64,000 nucleotides of DNA from Epithemia pelagica (Eukaryota > Bacillariophyta > Bacillariophyceae > Surirellales > Surirellaceae): positions 1,116,001 to 1,180,000 of the forward strand of contig OX337237.1 in NCBI GenBank assembly GCA_946965045.2, in the 5' to 3' direction. Each line of letters begins with the position of its first letter. Position 1 is the stretch's first letter. The translations under genes and the position numbers were made by a program. The notes under the pieces were generated by a model that saw only the letters and a program-made list of their open reading frames with translations, was not told the origin of the DNA and did no database searches. Shown one piece after another: positions 10,501 through 19,847 of this stretch.

Positions 10501-10991
10501 AAGTCAATCACCTCGGTCTCTGGTGGTGGCGCGGCTACTGGTTTTTTTCGGGGGACACCCTTTTTCGGTGTAAAGTCCTTTAATTGTTCCGTCGCGTTCA
10601 AACGCGCTGCTTTTTCAAAGACACCCAAGTTAACACGAATGGGAGCCGTGGTTACAATACCCCGGCGAATCAAGGTCTGATCGATGAGAGACATCATTCG
10701 CCCAAAATTGGTATGACTGTCTCGTCGAACCTGCGCTGGTTGGTCACAATCCAACACGAGACGAGCCTCTCGCAAAAAGACATTGAAAAAGTGCTCGTGC
10801 CATTTTCCATCGGCAATGGGAGGATCCAAGGGTGAAGATCGGGGACTGGTGGATAAGATCTCTTGGAGGTCAGCTTCCGAGAGTTTGAGAGATTGGGAAA
10901 ACTTTCGCTTTGCGAGGCGCTCAAACAAATTGGTATCATCCTCACTACTAGTATTACCACCTCCTTGTTGGGCACTGGAAGAATCCGACAT
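4590..10991 (-). CDS. Giant WG/GW-repeat protein with four SUMO-interaction-like motifs
   Basis: Single exon, 2,133 residues, ATG at 10991. Residues 1-145 form a non-repetitive, probably folded N-terminus. Then come SPSQ(D/E)SR repeats with Arg/Tyr/His spacers (about residues 200-340). A long Ser/Thr region follows with about 30 WG or GW dipeptides, twenty units of which are a 20-residue repeat (core PSSTSTWGATNKD). An acidic region follows with a 48-residue repeat built on (D/G)SPNEEV. Four hydrophobic-acidic motifs look like SUMO-interacting motifs: VIDLTED near residue 161 (bases about 10490-10511), EVIDLCDSDDES at about 6965-7001, the same motif at about 4852-4885, and EVIILLDDSDTES at the C-terminus. 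WG/GW dipeptides in disordered Ser/Thr context are the known signature of Argonaute-binding 'Ago hook' proteins. That function here is inferred. No catalytic domain seen. Confidence 0.85.
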   Translation of the reverse strand: MSDSSSAQQGGGNTSSEDDTNLFERLAKRKFSQSLKLSEADLQEILSTSPRSSPLDPPIADGKWHEHFFNVFLREARLVLDCDQPAQVRRDSHTNFGRMMSLIDQTLIRRGIVTTAPIRVNLGVFEKAARLNATEQLKDFTPKKGVPRKKPVAAPPPETEVIDLTEDTEPVEASLRNTPELDRNATSPTSTRRHEQNHDRHEKELWKERYGRYRSPSQENRQYGRHENQDHSRGYSGRHRSPSQESRYSTYEKNQEGWRGGHYGRHRSPSQDSRYSTHEKQHNNRNRSPSQDSRYSTQDKYHEPSRGNHGRRRSPSQESRHGMRTRSQYRSPSQESSSNTRKRPHDEVDRLEKSFKPSIPRKQRSLSLGSQPSSLISTLHEEGVRHSAGTGYERNSTGGTASSSWGSNIPGSGPAKHAASSSWEAQPMNGNGRSSAATSTWGAKQTSTLSVSGWNAKPAPAPINKASSSGGTRPTSTSTWGATNKDTARGESRPSSTSTWGSRNKNTASGESRPSSTSTWGATNKDTARGESRPSSTSTWGATNKDTAPGESRPSSTSTWGATNKDAPHGEARPSSTSTWGATNKDTARGESRPSSTSTWGATNKDTSRGESRPSSTSTWGATNKDTAPGESRPSSTSTWGVTNKDTAPGESRPSSTSTWGATNKDAPHGEARPSSTSTRGAVNQDTARGEARPSSTSTRGAANQDTARGEARPSSTSTWGAANQDTARGESRPSSTSTWGATNKDTSRGESRPSSTSTWGATNQDTARGESRPSSSSTWGATNKDTSRGQSRLSSTSAWGATNKDTSRGQSRPSSTSTWGSRNKVTTSGETRPSSTSTWGSPNKDAPHGETRPSSTSTWGSTNKEPWGATNKDTSSGETRASSAWAKSVASRPVTASWGSRPSASVAIRPVANPGSKPSLKKNTDAPATCPVTDRNLGENDQSVSSADASTATGDGPGTQDGSSGEGAKRSIPSCSWGSNKETATSDAKRQKKDKPSCGGILPAANSTWGANQKSAPSTPSSPSREDQGKDDGLSSEGGPPERSVTSVWGSTVASATTVLGSTRNIWGSNPSTVKRKDKPPPGGESTTIFSRHDIQHKDSGNPSTSSRIAWTQASPGDAPTAGSPRDEPVTNNRVSSSWGSRPSSVLKRKDRPATWGSRGYNVTWNPVLSSSDSRQNSAIDNATECSGSNSSKYGDSTVRTETSRNEFSVALQKDTVTAKSTWGSTTRNASAKPMEASWGSRKPSNAITLHSSSQNKDNTNKRAATSCASPQKGSRDENDSLKRNNDGMDVAEKDDKTTGDGREDRCHESPDSDVEEGELPHEPYTQSSKEVIDLCDSDDESADEICHNTAGGRESDLQQQRDNLDSPNPILKVKRELELERTKDSNHGLDTGDNGGSDEINNDSSISNQETRREDGLDRETGTADSDKADSPNEEVVHENDDKTEITTDSKKPGSPNEEVLLAEHDEEMTADSDKAGSPNEEVVHEHDDKLEEITTDSEKPGSPNEEVLLAEHDEEMTADSDKADSPNEEVVHEHDDKLEEITTNSEKPGSPNEEVLLAEHDEEMTADSDKADSPNEEVVHEHDDKLEEITTNSEKPGSPNEEVLLAEHDEEMTADSDKADFPNEEVVHENDDKTEITTDSKKPGSPNEEVLAEHDEEMTADSDKAGSPNEEVVHEHDDKLEEITTNSEKPGSPNEEVLLAEHDEEMTADSDKADSPNEEVVHENDDKTEITTDSKKPGSPNEEVLAEHDEEMTADSDKADSPNDEVVHEHDDKLEEITEDSEKPGSPNEEILDEHHDKTEEITPDSENSPNDAFNENKQDNRREEVEAMTASGKANTPNEEVTESQNDRREEEEARASSEKAISPNEEIPEHQDDRREEEAMTDSNEALDGDQDDSTQKEATEDSENTDPRNRFEVDEHQIDRTEAAVGDSRKADSNEEFDGHKNDRSEERATADSENADSPNGEPNIDIDGHEDEKTEDNSDEDKTAKRDDKPSLTPKADNTTGGDHDNVCSKCPPESDSARPEERSWTREKEVIDLCDSDDESQDCRAESTTVESTSSPQKVHHTPEKPYPISEVKKEVKMEKGKDAKLSPGPCSGDKGPGSSTRITKKEVIILLDDSDTESENDQGG
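5575..6730 (-). repeat. 144-bp coding minisatellite (acidic 48-residue repeat)
   Basis: About eight tandem copies with a period of 144 bases. For example, the same TCCTCATCATGCTCGGC block recurs at 6151, 6295 and 6439. Units encode a 48-residue acidic repeat alternating SPNEEVVHEHDD and SPNEEVLLAEHDEEM. The period is a multiple of three, so the array stays in frame and also leaves a long stop-free frame on the plus strand, which is a shadow. Confidence 0.85.
8401..9600 (-). repeat. 60-bp coding minisatellite (20-residue WG repeat)
   Basis: Twenty direct tandem units of exactly 60 bases with no length variation, each encoding a 20-residue unit around STSTWG. Unit-to-unit differences cluster in the last six residues (DTARGE, DTSRGE, DAPHGE, DTAPGE). 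In two adjacent units the Trp codon is changed to an Arg codon (8892-8894 and 8952-8954). Confidence 0.9.
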
Positions 10992-12193
10992 GATGGCTGG
11001 TCCTCCTCCTTGTGCGAAGAAACGAACACTCGGAGGACCCTAATACGCCGACGCGAGTACAAAGTCACACGTCAGTAAAGGGATTCTGCTCGAGTCCTTT
11101 GGTAGAAAAAGCACACGATGATGAAGCAAAAGAAGAATCGAAGTGAGATCCCTGCAAACGATCCATGATAACGACAAAATCCTTGCGGCAACTATGATCT
11201 GTCTCCTCGTTCACTCAAAAACCCAAAATGTGAACAAGGCTCACTAACCAAAGAACAAAAGGATATGGTGCATTTCTCTCCATTCGATTCACTCACCAAC
11301 AAAAAAGACTTCGTACGTATATGATTCATCCAATAGTATTGCAGCGCAGGGGAAGCAGAGACCACCCAGATCTACTCCATTGGCTCGTCACTACGTACAA
11401 AACGACGCAGTGTCCAAACGATTTGGATTCTCGTTTCCAACCAAATGTCAGTCGCTCTACTGAGGGTGGACCCTTGGTCTGATGAAGTCCAAGAGTCTCA
11501 ATCTGCCAAGCTATTGTGTGCAATCTCGTTTGGAATGCGTAACGAGCAATAGATGGAAGATTGTATATGTTGTTCCAGTTTTCTCTTTGTTTTCATGGTC
11601 GTCGTGTCACGCAAACGAAAAGATCGCTCGTCCGGCACGAAGTATATCCGCGACTTGAATCCATGGTAAACACTCCAGCGGCAGAAAACGTTTACTGTAT
11701 TAGAGTATGAAACTTTTCGTTCTTCCAGCGATAGGTAGTTTTGGCACCGTGACCCGAAGACATTCCGCGCACATGTCCATTGTGTTTTTGCTTTATTGTT
11801 GCGACCATTAGACACCCAACTCCTTTGTTGTGTGTCTCCAGTCTCCCAGAGAACAGAATAACTCAACCCCTCCCCCTTTATTGATTGGATTATTCTACTG
11901 CGTTGGCTGTCTTCCGTTGCTGCTGCAGCTGTTGTTGGTTTTGAAGGACAAGGAGGCGTTCCACCAATAAGTTGAGACTACAAAGACGGAGTGACAGGTT
12001 GTTGCGGAAACCGTTTCTGGTGCAGATTGAGGGGTGTCTATCCGCCAAAAGCCATCACCGTGTTCCTAGTCATCACGGTGCTCCCCTTGGTTGCTCTATT
12101 TCCTCAAGATTTCTGCGCGCTTCATCCGTTCCAAAGTCTCTCTCTCCTTCGCTTTGGCATTTCATTCACGTTTGCAAGTAAAGTATAGGAACC
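10992..12193. other. Divergent intergenic region
   Basis: About 1.2 kb between the WG-repeat gene and the Mo25 gene, which diverge. Only short open frames of no protein-like character are present (for example on the minus strand around 11500-11870). It should hold both promoters. Nothing else recognised. Confidence 0.4.
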
Positions 12194-13597
12194 ATGAGCG
12201 GTGGCAATCACGACATGAATGCCTTTGAATGGTTGGCGGGTGGGTTGTTTTTTGCCAATTCCAATGCCCCACAAACCTCGTCGTCTTCGCATCGCCATAA
12301 GCGAGAATTGCAAGCTATTGAACATTCCAAAGATGTCAAACAATTGTGGACCGGTGTGCAAGACAATTTTGTACAATTGGAACAACAGCAGCAGCTGCTG
12401 CAAGAACAAGAGAGACAGCAGCAAGAAACCACTCCAGATGCCGTTCCACCCGACACATCGACGGACTCGTTGAGTACAGTCACTGACTTTTTGGCCGCTC
12501 GTGTGACACGGTTGCGCTATTTGTTGTTTGAAGAACGCAAACTCACATCGTCGTCCAATTTTCGATTGTCTTCAACACCGTCTGTAGCCCTGGCCACTGT
12601 CCAGTTCTTTGTGCGTCCATATCAACAACAACAAGAACCTGCACAATTGTGGCCACAATGGATTTGTCCTCAAATCTTTCAACATGTTCCCTTTGAAACA
12701 CGCAAAACCTTGGTGCATTTGTTCTGTTACTTGTTGGTATCGGGGTTGGATGGACCCGATGCTGCCTTGTATCGTGACAATGTCATGTCTGTCTTTGTTC
12801 AACAAGTCGTCTTGAGCCAGTTTCCTGCCATCATAACACAAGTGCTGGCCGGTTATGCCTCGAAATTTTCGCCCGATATTGCCCTCCATTGTGGATCCCT
12901 CTATCGTACCTTGTTGCGTCATGGCAGTTTGTATCAACAATTAGTGGGTACCACGGAGTCTGTGACACTATTTGTCTTTCCCTTTTTGGATACGTTGGTC
13001 CATACACCTAATTTTGATGTTGCGAGTGATGCAATGGAATGTTTGCGATTGGTCCTGGCACCCAGCAGCAGTCAGGCATCACCCGGTGCGTCACAATCTC
13101 AACCACAACAAGCTCCACCACAGCAACAACAAGAAGAGTCTCTCCTTTCTCAACAAAGGAACGAATGGGCGGCTGAATTCATGACGCGAGATTATGAAGC
13201 TTTGTGGGACGATCGATTTGTTCCCCATTTGTTATTTGCCAATGAACATCCCAACAATTACATGACCAAACGTGGTGCCCTGCAAATCTTGGCCAGTGTT
13301 TTGTTGACTCGGACCAATTATACAGTCATGGTTCGCTTTGTTGCGTCGGCTCGCAATCTCAAAGTCATTTTACTCTTGTTGCGACACACATCGCCCCATA
13401 TTACCCTGGATGCCTTTCATGTGTTCAAGGTGTTTGTCGCCAATCCGCACAAACCACCCGAAGTGATCAAAATTCTCAAGGACAATCAAGTCAAACTCTG
13501 TGCCTATCTCAAAACCTTGCATGCCGATAAGGCCCAATCCGATGCACAATTTCGAGATGAAAAGGCCTTGATCATTGCCACCATTGAAGCATTATAG
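12194..13597 (+). CDS. Mo25/CAB39-like scaffold protein
   Basis: Single exon, 467 residues, ATG at 12194 in good context (ggaaccATGa). The C-terminal half carries the strongly conserved Mo25 block: WAAEFMTRDYEALWDDRF, then NYMTKRGALQILASVLL, NYTVMVRFVAS..NLKVILLLLR, then the helix ALDAFHVFKVFVANPHKP-type segment (here ITLDAFHVFKVFVANPHKP) and IL-NQ-KL-YL. Mo25 proteins are armadillo/HEAT-type scaffolds that activate STE20/LKB1-type kinases, and in fungi (Hym1) act in the RAM/MOR morphogenesis network. This protein is longer than the usual roughly 340 residues because of a Ser/Gln-rich N-terminus and two poly-Gln inserts (near residues 60-75 and 305-320). Identity is secure; binding partners are not visible here. 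Confidence 0.92.
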   Translation: MSGGNHDMNAFEWLAGGLFFANSNAPQTSSSSHRHKRELQAIEHSKDVKQLWTGVQDNFVQLEQQQQLLQEQERQQQETTPDAVPPDTSTDSLSTVTDFLAARVTRLRYLLFEERKLTSSSNFRLSSTPSVALATVQFFVRPYQQQQEPAQLWPQWICPQIFQHVPFETRKTLVHLFCYLLVSGLDGPDAALYRDNVMSVFVQQVVLSQFPAIITQVLAGYASKFSPDIALHCGSLYRTLLRHGSLYQQLVGTTESVTLFVFPFLDTLVHTPNFDVASDAMECLRLVLAPSSSQASPGASQSQPQQAPPQQQQEESLLSQQRNEWAAEFMTRDYEALWDDRFVPHLLFANEHPNNYMTKRGALQILASVLLTRTNYTVMVRFVASARNLKVILLLLRHTSPHITLDAFHVFKVFVANPHKPPEVIKILKDNQVKLCAYLKTLHADKAQSDAQFRDEKALIIATIEAL

Positions 13598-14148
13598 TTG
13601 AAGAAATGAGAAGTCGGAGAATGCAAACAATGTACTGCGATCGGCCTTGTCGAGTCTCACGCACTCTACGAAACACACTAAACGATATTCCATGTCATGA
13701 AAGATGTAGAAACGTCTCACATAATAGAGAGTCCCCATTTTCTTTAGAAGATGTCGACACACTATAAAAGGACGTAAAACGGAGACAGACAGCGAAACGA
13801 CATCACGCGCGCACAAGACGGGGACCATATGGTGGCGTTTATGAGATAGATACAAGAAGAAAGTGGACTCCAAAGTCTTTTGATTGACAGTCTCGTCATA
13901 ATTTAACTCGTTATGAATCTAGAGTCTTAATGGAATGAGGAGCGCATCTTCATAGTGAGAGTGAAGCGACATTCACGGTTGTGACAAGATAACTCATTCT
14001 GATCGACATGGCACCAACGGTAGATAAGAGGTTTGCAATTCGCAACAACATTCACGTCCTCCTTGTACCTCGCCTTTTTGCTCGCACGTTTTATTTTTTG
14101 CAGCCAACATTCCATAGAAACGGTGCTGTGTTTCAAGCAGCGCCTGAC
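13598..14148. other. Convergent intergenic gap
   Basis: About 550 bases between two converging 3' ends. Short frames only; nothing supported. Confidence 0.35.
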
Positions 14149-17100
14149 TCATCGTCCTTCAACTAGGTCAAAAATTCGCACTTGTTGATTCCGGAACCCA
14201 GCGGCAACCGAAGCTTTGTCATCCGACAATGCAATGGATACGACCCTGGATGTGGTTCCGGTAGATGTGGCCGTGGTTTCGACGGGTACCCAGTTCATGC
14301 CATCAAAATCAAAGACATAAAAGCTGCCGAGCGCGGTTCCAATGGCGAGACGACCTCCCTTGCCGCTAAGGGTAGTTCCAATACGCTCCCCCGTCGCTCC
14401 CACAATGTCGTTTCCAATCTGTCCAATTTCATTGCTTCCTGCGGCATGACCATAAACGCGTACAATACCTTGACTCACGTTGTATCCTGGACCTCCTACA
14501 GCAAACTTGAACGTACCATCAGGTTCATCCTCAATAATGACGGTAGTTGTTCCAAACAACTCCGTATCGAGGCCGTCCGAAGCAGCACGGAGATCCCAAG
14601 AATTAGAATCCCAAACGTAGTATTCCATCCGCCCACCATTGCCATTGACACCAGGAGATCCTACTACCATTTCTTCTCCATTGGCACTCAGATCAAGACC
14701 TTCGCCCATGAAGCTCAAGTGTGTTCCAAACATACGTTCCGTGACTTCTTGCCAGTCAGAGTCAATGTAATCATACGTGGATACTCCTCCAGTATCCTTT
14801 AGTGTCTCGTTCACACTTGTGTCGGGTGCTCCGATGACAACGCGTCGGCGAGTCGAGGCAACGGCCACGGACTTGCCAAATTCGCCTGCTGCTTCAACGA
14901 CAGCTTCTTCTGTGCGGAAAACACTCCCAATCTGGTTCCATCCTCCCAACCCGTCAGACTCATAGTAGTATGCAGTTCCAAAAGAGACTGAAAGCGTTCC
15001 AAGGGAAGTAATCCCTCGAGTTTGTGGTGCTCCAACCAGCAAAGCAATGGTATCATTTTCTGCGCGTACAGCCATGTCGATAGCAGCGCCATACGATTCT
15101 GATTCATCGGCGCTGTCCGATAACAAACCTTCAACGGTAACATCCAGTGCGTTTGCCGAGCGCTCGTAAGGTTGTGCGGCTCCCAGCCCTGACAATCTCG
15201 GTAGTCCAGCGACAATGGTATCTCTCACCCATGAAATGGCTGCTCCATGCCTTGTGGTGGTTGGAGAACTAAATGTCAAAGGACCAGAACTGGCTGATCG
15301 CCATTCGCGCGTTATTCCGGAGGTCGGAGATTGTGTTGGAGCGGGTACGGGTGATGGAGTGGGAAGAGGCTGGGAGGTTCGACGGTCGGATTCTTCTTCG
15401 TAGACACTAACCAAATCTTCGGATGCATAGCCTACCAACACAGTGTAGACAGAATCAGAAGAGACGTCTACGGCGGTGATGACGGCTGTTGTTGTGTCGT
15501 TGGAAACCTCAAAGCGTTGAAACGATTGGTCCCCAATAATGTCGTATCGAATGATCTTCCCTGAGGCCGTCGCAACTACAAGCTCAGGTCCGTTCGGTCC
15601 AGCTCCTCCTCCAAGAGTCTTTGGCGTCCCTACCCGTTCACCGGGGCCTCCATCAATCTGCCTCAACTGAGTCCACGTGTTGTCGCCCTCCTGTCGTTCG
15701 AACACAAGAACAAGCCCATTTCCGTCACTTGCCGAAGGTGCACCAACCGCCACAAAATCAGAAGAAAGAAACACGACATCGGCACCCAAGTCTACTGCAG
15801 ATGCTAATGTTGTTGAATGAACAACAGACCAGTCATTGTCAATCCATTCAAAGATCCGAAAGCTGCTTGTCCCAGGCTCACCCGCCACAATGGTATTGCC
15901 ATCTCGGCTCATGTCCACAGCACTACCAAAAAGGGCGTTCGCCTGCGTCCCCACCAACTCTGTGGACGATAATATTGTCCAATTCGAGTCCAATAGTCTT
16001 CGGCTATCCGCGACATCAAAATCAAAAGTATAAACTCTGCCGTTGTTATTGGAGTACGCAGGTGCACCAATGACGATGCGATAATTGTCACTCAAACCAA
16101 CTGAGGATCCAAACTTTTCTCCAACGCTGTCTCCGACGATTTCACTTCCTTCCATTTCCCATATAGAAGTTTCGGTATTGTAGACGTAAAAGTATGCTGC
16201 ACCAGTACTGTCTCCTGATGTATTGGCACCGGGAGCTCCAATGAGGAGAAAAGGACCACCCTGTGAGCTTGCCGAACTGAATACAATATCTGCACCAAAT
16301 TCACCCGCTGATGGAGGAGCATCTATGGTCTGACTCTCTTCGTAGGTTACCATTTCTCCGCTTCTCCTTCTCAGTGCTACTGCTCCCATGTCGCCCTCTG
16401 TTGGCATTCCAATGGCAATCCAGCTACCAGCCGTCGCAACACTAGAACCATGTGCTGACATTACCGGCCCTGGAACGACTTGTCGAAGTATCATCGCAAT
16501 CGTTGATAGAACCTGAAAAAGTGAAAAATTGAGTTAGTTTCCTCGCACAGGTAGTTCAAAGAGTAGAATATGAAGGAACTTACCTGCAAAGTTGGAGCAA
16601 GAGTTGGTGCAGGGGTCGGGGAAGGCCCCGGATTATCATCATCGTCATCAGCAAGCAACCATACAATAACAACCACAAGGATTGCGATGAGTAGAATGGC
16701 AATGAATGCCGCAAGGAGTACCAACGCACAAAGAAGACAGCGTCGACGTTCCTTGGCATCCTCGTCTTCGATATTTTGTATCCTTGCCTGTTCCTGAGCG
16801 GTCACACTCTTCATGCCTTGGGCACCGTTGCTATCATCATTTGAATCAACTATAACTACGCCTCGGGTTTGTCTTTGCTGCTCATTTGCTTCATAAGTTT
16901 CTGTCGCTTGATATTCCCCCCTCGTTTCATCATACTCCGTTTGATGAGCCTCTGTTTCATCGTGAAATACTTCGATTTGATCTTCTTCATCCCCGTACGT
17001 AGGTGCATCGATTTCATCTTGTCCAGTTCGGTAAGCTTCATCATCTTCGTACATCCCTGGCGTACCACGAACTCTATAGTCATCGAGATAACTCTCGTCG

Positions 17101-18734
17101 GGTTCCTCGACCTCGCCATCATGAGCCTGGTCATTCAGGACCTCTTCTTGAGGATGATCTTGATCTCCATCTTCTTCATCTCTGAACTCCTCTTGCTGGT
17201 CACCCTCCTCATCTTCCTTATCCGGTAATTCGCTTTGGTCTTCAGAATTTCCACCTTCTTCATCTGGTAGTTCTTGTTGATCTAACTCTGCATCTTGCTG
17301 GTCGGATGCCGAACCAGGACCTTCTCCGTGCTCAGGCTCTGACTCTGACACACCAGGTTCTCCCTGTTCGGACTGTTCATTTCCTGGCTGTGCGCTACTA
17401 TCATCCACCGGATTGTCATCAGATCCGTAGCTTATACTTTCAGGCAAAGTGCGGTTCGGCCGTTGGCTGTTATTCCCCATCAGAGGAGTATCATCGTCTT
17501 CATTGACAAAAACTCCTTCAACGTCGTAGCCTGTGTCATGTACCCAGTCTGTATCGTCACGGCTCTCCACATCTTCTTCACCAACATGCTCCCTTGGTTT
17601 GTTTTCCCGTTGCCGCTCGAGCTCATCTCCCTCGTCGCTGTCATCGCCGAGTATGTCGAATACATCTCCACCTTTTCCTCCGCCTACATTTTGCTGAGCT
17701 TCGCTCTCCTCGTCCTTTCCTGCTTCTCCATCTTGGGAAGTTTCTGCACTCTTTCCTTCACTTTCTCCTTCTTGTTCTTCCACTGAATGCTGTCCTTCCA
17801 CAGCTGATTGTTCTTCAGCTTCTTGCTCTTCAACGGAAGCTTGTCCTTCTACAGCTGATTGCTCTTCAGCAGTTTCTTGGGTCTCGCCGTCTACTGCTTC
17901 ACCTTCTGTATTCTCCTGACCCTCACCCGCGTCCTCAGCCCCCTCCTCCACAACTTCGACGACCTCTACCACTTCAGTGCTATTCTCATCACCATCTACA
18001 GCCGCGGGGTCCTCCTCCACTGAAGTTCCCTCGACATCGGGGGGCTCGGATTCGGCATCCTCAGCCGTTTGTTGTTGTTGTTCCTCGGCGCGTTCGGCTT
18101 CAATAATTCTGGCTTCAGCCAAAACTGCCGCCTTTAAGTGCTCTTCAATATCAGCCTCTTCCATCTTGCCAACAACTTCTTCTTCGGATTGACCAGCGCG
18201 GAGCATTTTCATATACTTCTTGGCAATGAATGCTTCGTGCTCCAGTAATTCAATGGTTTCCTCTTCTTCCTCCTCTTCCTGTTCCTCGACCTCCACCACC
18301 TCTACCACTTCCTCATCTTCCACGACCTCAATCTCCTCTATTTCCTCCACTTCTTCCTCGACAACCTCAACCTCTTCAACTTCTTCCACCTCTTCGACTT
18401 CTTCGACTACCTCTTCGACCTCGACCTCCACCTCGACAACTTCTTCTTCTTCCTTTTTCTCTGGTGCTGGTGGTGTTGGTTCACTCGGTGGTTTGAAACC
18501 TTGTTGCGGAGGGACTGGGTGTGGAAAGTTTGACTTGGGAATGGTTGGCTGTGGAACATCAATTTCTATATCCTCCGCAAACACAGCCGCTCGTACATGC
18601 TCCCCAAGAGATCCCGCCATTCGACTTTCCACTTCCTCCTTGGAAAGACCATTCTTGAGCATTTTCTTGAATCGGTTCGCAATGACCTTTTCATACTCTG
18701 TCATTTCGGGCAAATCATCTTCCTCGCCTTCCAT
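14149..18734 (-). CDS. Type II membrane protein: acidic cytoplasmic region, one TM helix, two FG-GAP-like beta-propellers (two exons)
   Basis: Exon 1 is 18734-16584, intron 16583-16513 (GTAAGT...TTTTTCAG, 71 bases), exon 2 is 16512-14149. Both junctions are phase 0, giving 1,504 residues. The two apparent separate frames are one gene. Residues 1-640 are very acidic (Glu/Val runs) and contain two copies of a helical motif of the form K-x-(Y/F)-x-K-M-L-x-x-G-x-S-x-E-E-V-x-x-(K/R)-M, at about residues 20-60 and 170-215. A basic patch (KERRR) precedes one membrane helix (ALVLLAAFIAILLIAILVVV, about residues 670-690) and a PSPTPAPTLAPTLQ linker at the splice site. Exon 2 encodes two propellers with LLIGAPGAN, IVIGAPAYS, VAVGAPSAS, LLVGAPQT, VVIGAPDTS and MVVGSPGVN blades, separated by a Pro/Thr linker. 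The second is homologous to the propeller at 1251-3353 (shared RLAIGTALGSF-Y-DF). Ligand unknown. Confidence 0.85.
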
Positions 18735-19847
18735 GATGATTGTGGTATCAATTTATCGATGAATCCTTGGCAACAAACGATCTTTGGTTGAAACACAAAC
18801 ACACTAATAAATGGAAGCGTGATGAAAGGAAGCCTTGAATGCACCTTGCGAGGAAAAACAGACGAGCAATTCGTTGCTTATGGTATTCTCCTGCTATCTT
18901 TCGTGGCCTCTTTGTTGTCGCCCTGTCGAATTGAATGCAATAATGGAGATGATGGCCTGCGCCGAGACCGTCTCGTCTAGAGAAATTTGTTCATGTCTTG
19001 GATTGCCCCATACACTGTTTTCTCAACGTTCTTGACAACGTAGAGATTTTCAGTTTGGATTCGACAAATTTGTGGAAACGACGCAAAAAGCACAATTTCG
19101 AGCGGTTTATTTCATTTTGATACAATATAAAGAAGTGTATAATAGATGGTGATCGACGATAAAGTGTGCTCTTCTCCGAGGACTCTCTCGATTCAGGGAA
19201 AATTTTATGTTGGGAAGTTTTTGGCTATCCGTCGGTCGCAGAACATTTCCCAAGACCAAAAATGAGACTCCTAAGTAGTGTAAATTTGGCCACAGAGTAC
19301 TAGGAGTGAAAGTACTCCCCAATCCCCCCCAATCCCCCATTGCCTGTTGAAATCATCAAGCCCAACACGAATTCGGAAAAGAATCCATTTAGGCTTATAT
19401 CTGTCTATAAGAACTATGTCCGCGGAACCGAGATATCTGGTAGAGAGTCATAGTCGAGCTGGGCAATCGGACCATGCTCACAAAATCTAGCGCCGACCGT
19501 AGTTAGTTCGGCTTCTCTCGGATGCTTTCCTCCTTCAATTGCGATACGCAAACTGATACAAATGACAAAATGAGATGACTCTAAGAGAAGTTTATGAGAA
19601 GACGCCATTGGGACAAGGAATTATGCGAAATAGCGGCAAGTTCTACGATCGCTCGTCGGTACCAGAACTTTCCTCAGAGAAAATGACGAATCCTGTTTGG
19701 ACAGACTGCAATAGACCAACTGAATCGATGCTGTTATTTCTCATTTCCCCCTCCCTCTGACGATGATGCGGAGGCATCATTGACTTGATTGATGTGAGAT
19801 GTTACTTTACTTTCACTGTCTGGTTACAATTGTCGACGCTTTGCTCG
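18735..19847. other. Intergenic region
   Basis: About 1.1 kb between two minus-strand genes, presumably including the promoter of the propeller gene. Only short, unconvincing frames. No RNA gene or mobile element recognised. Confidence 0.35.
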
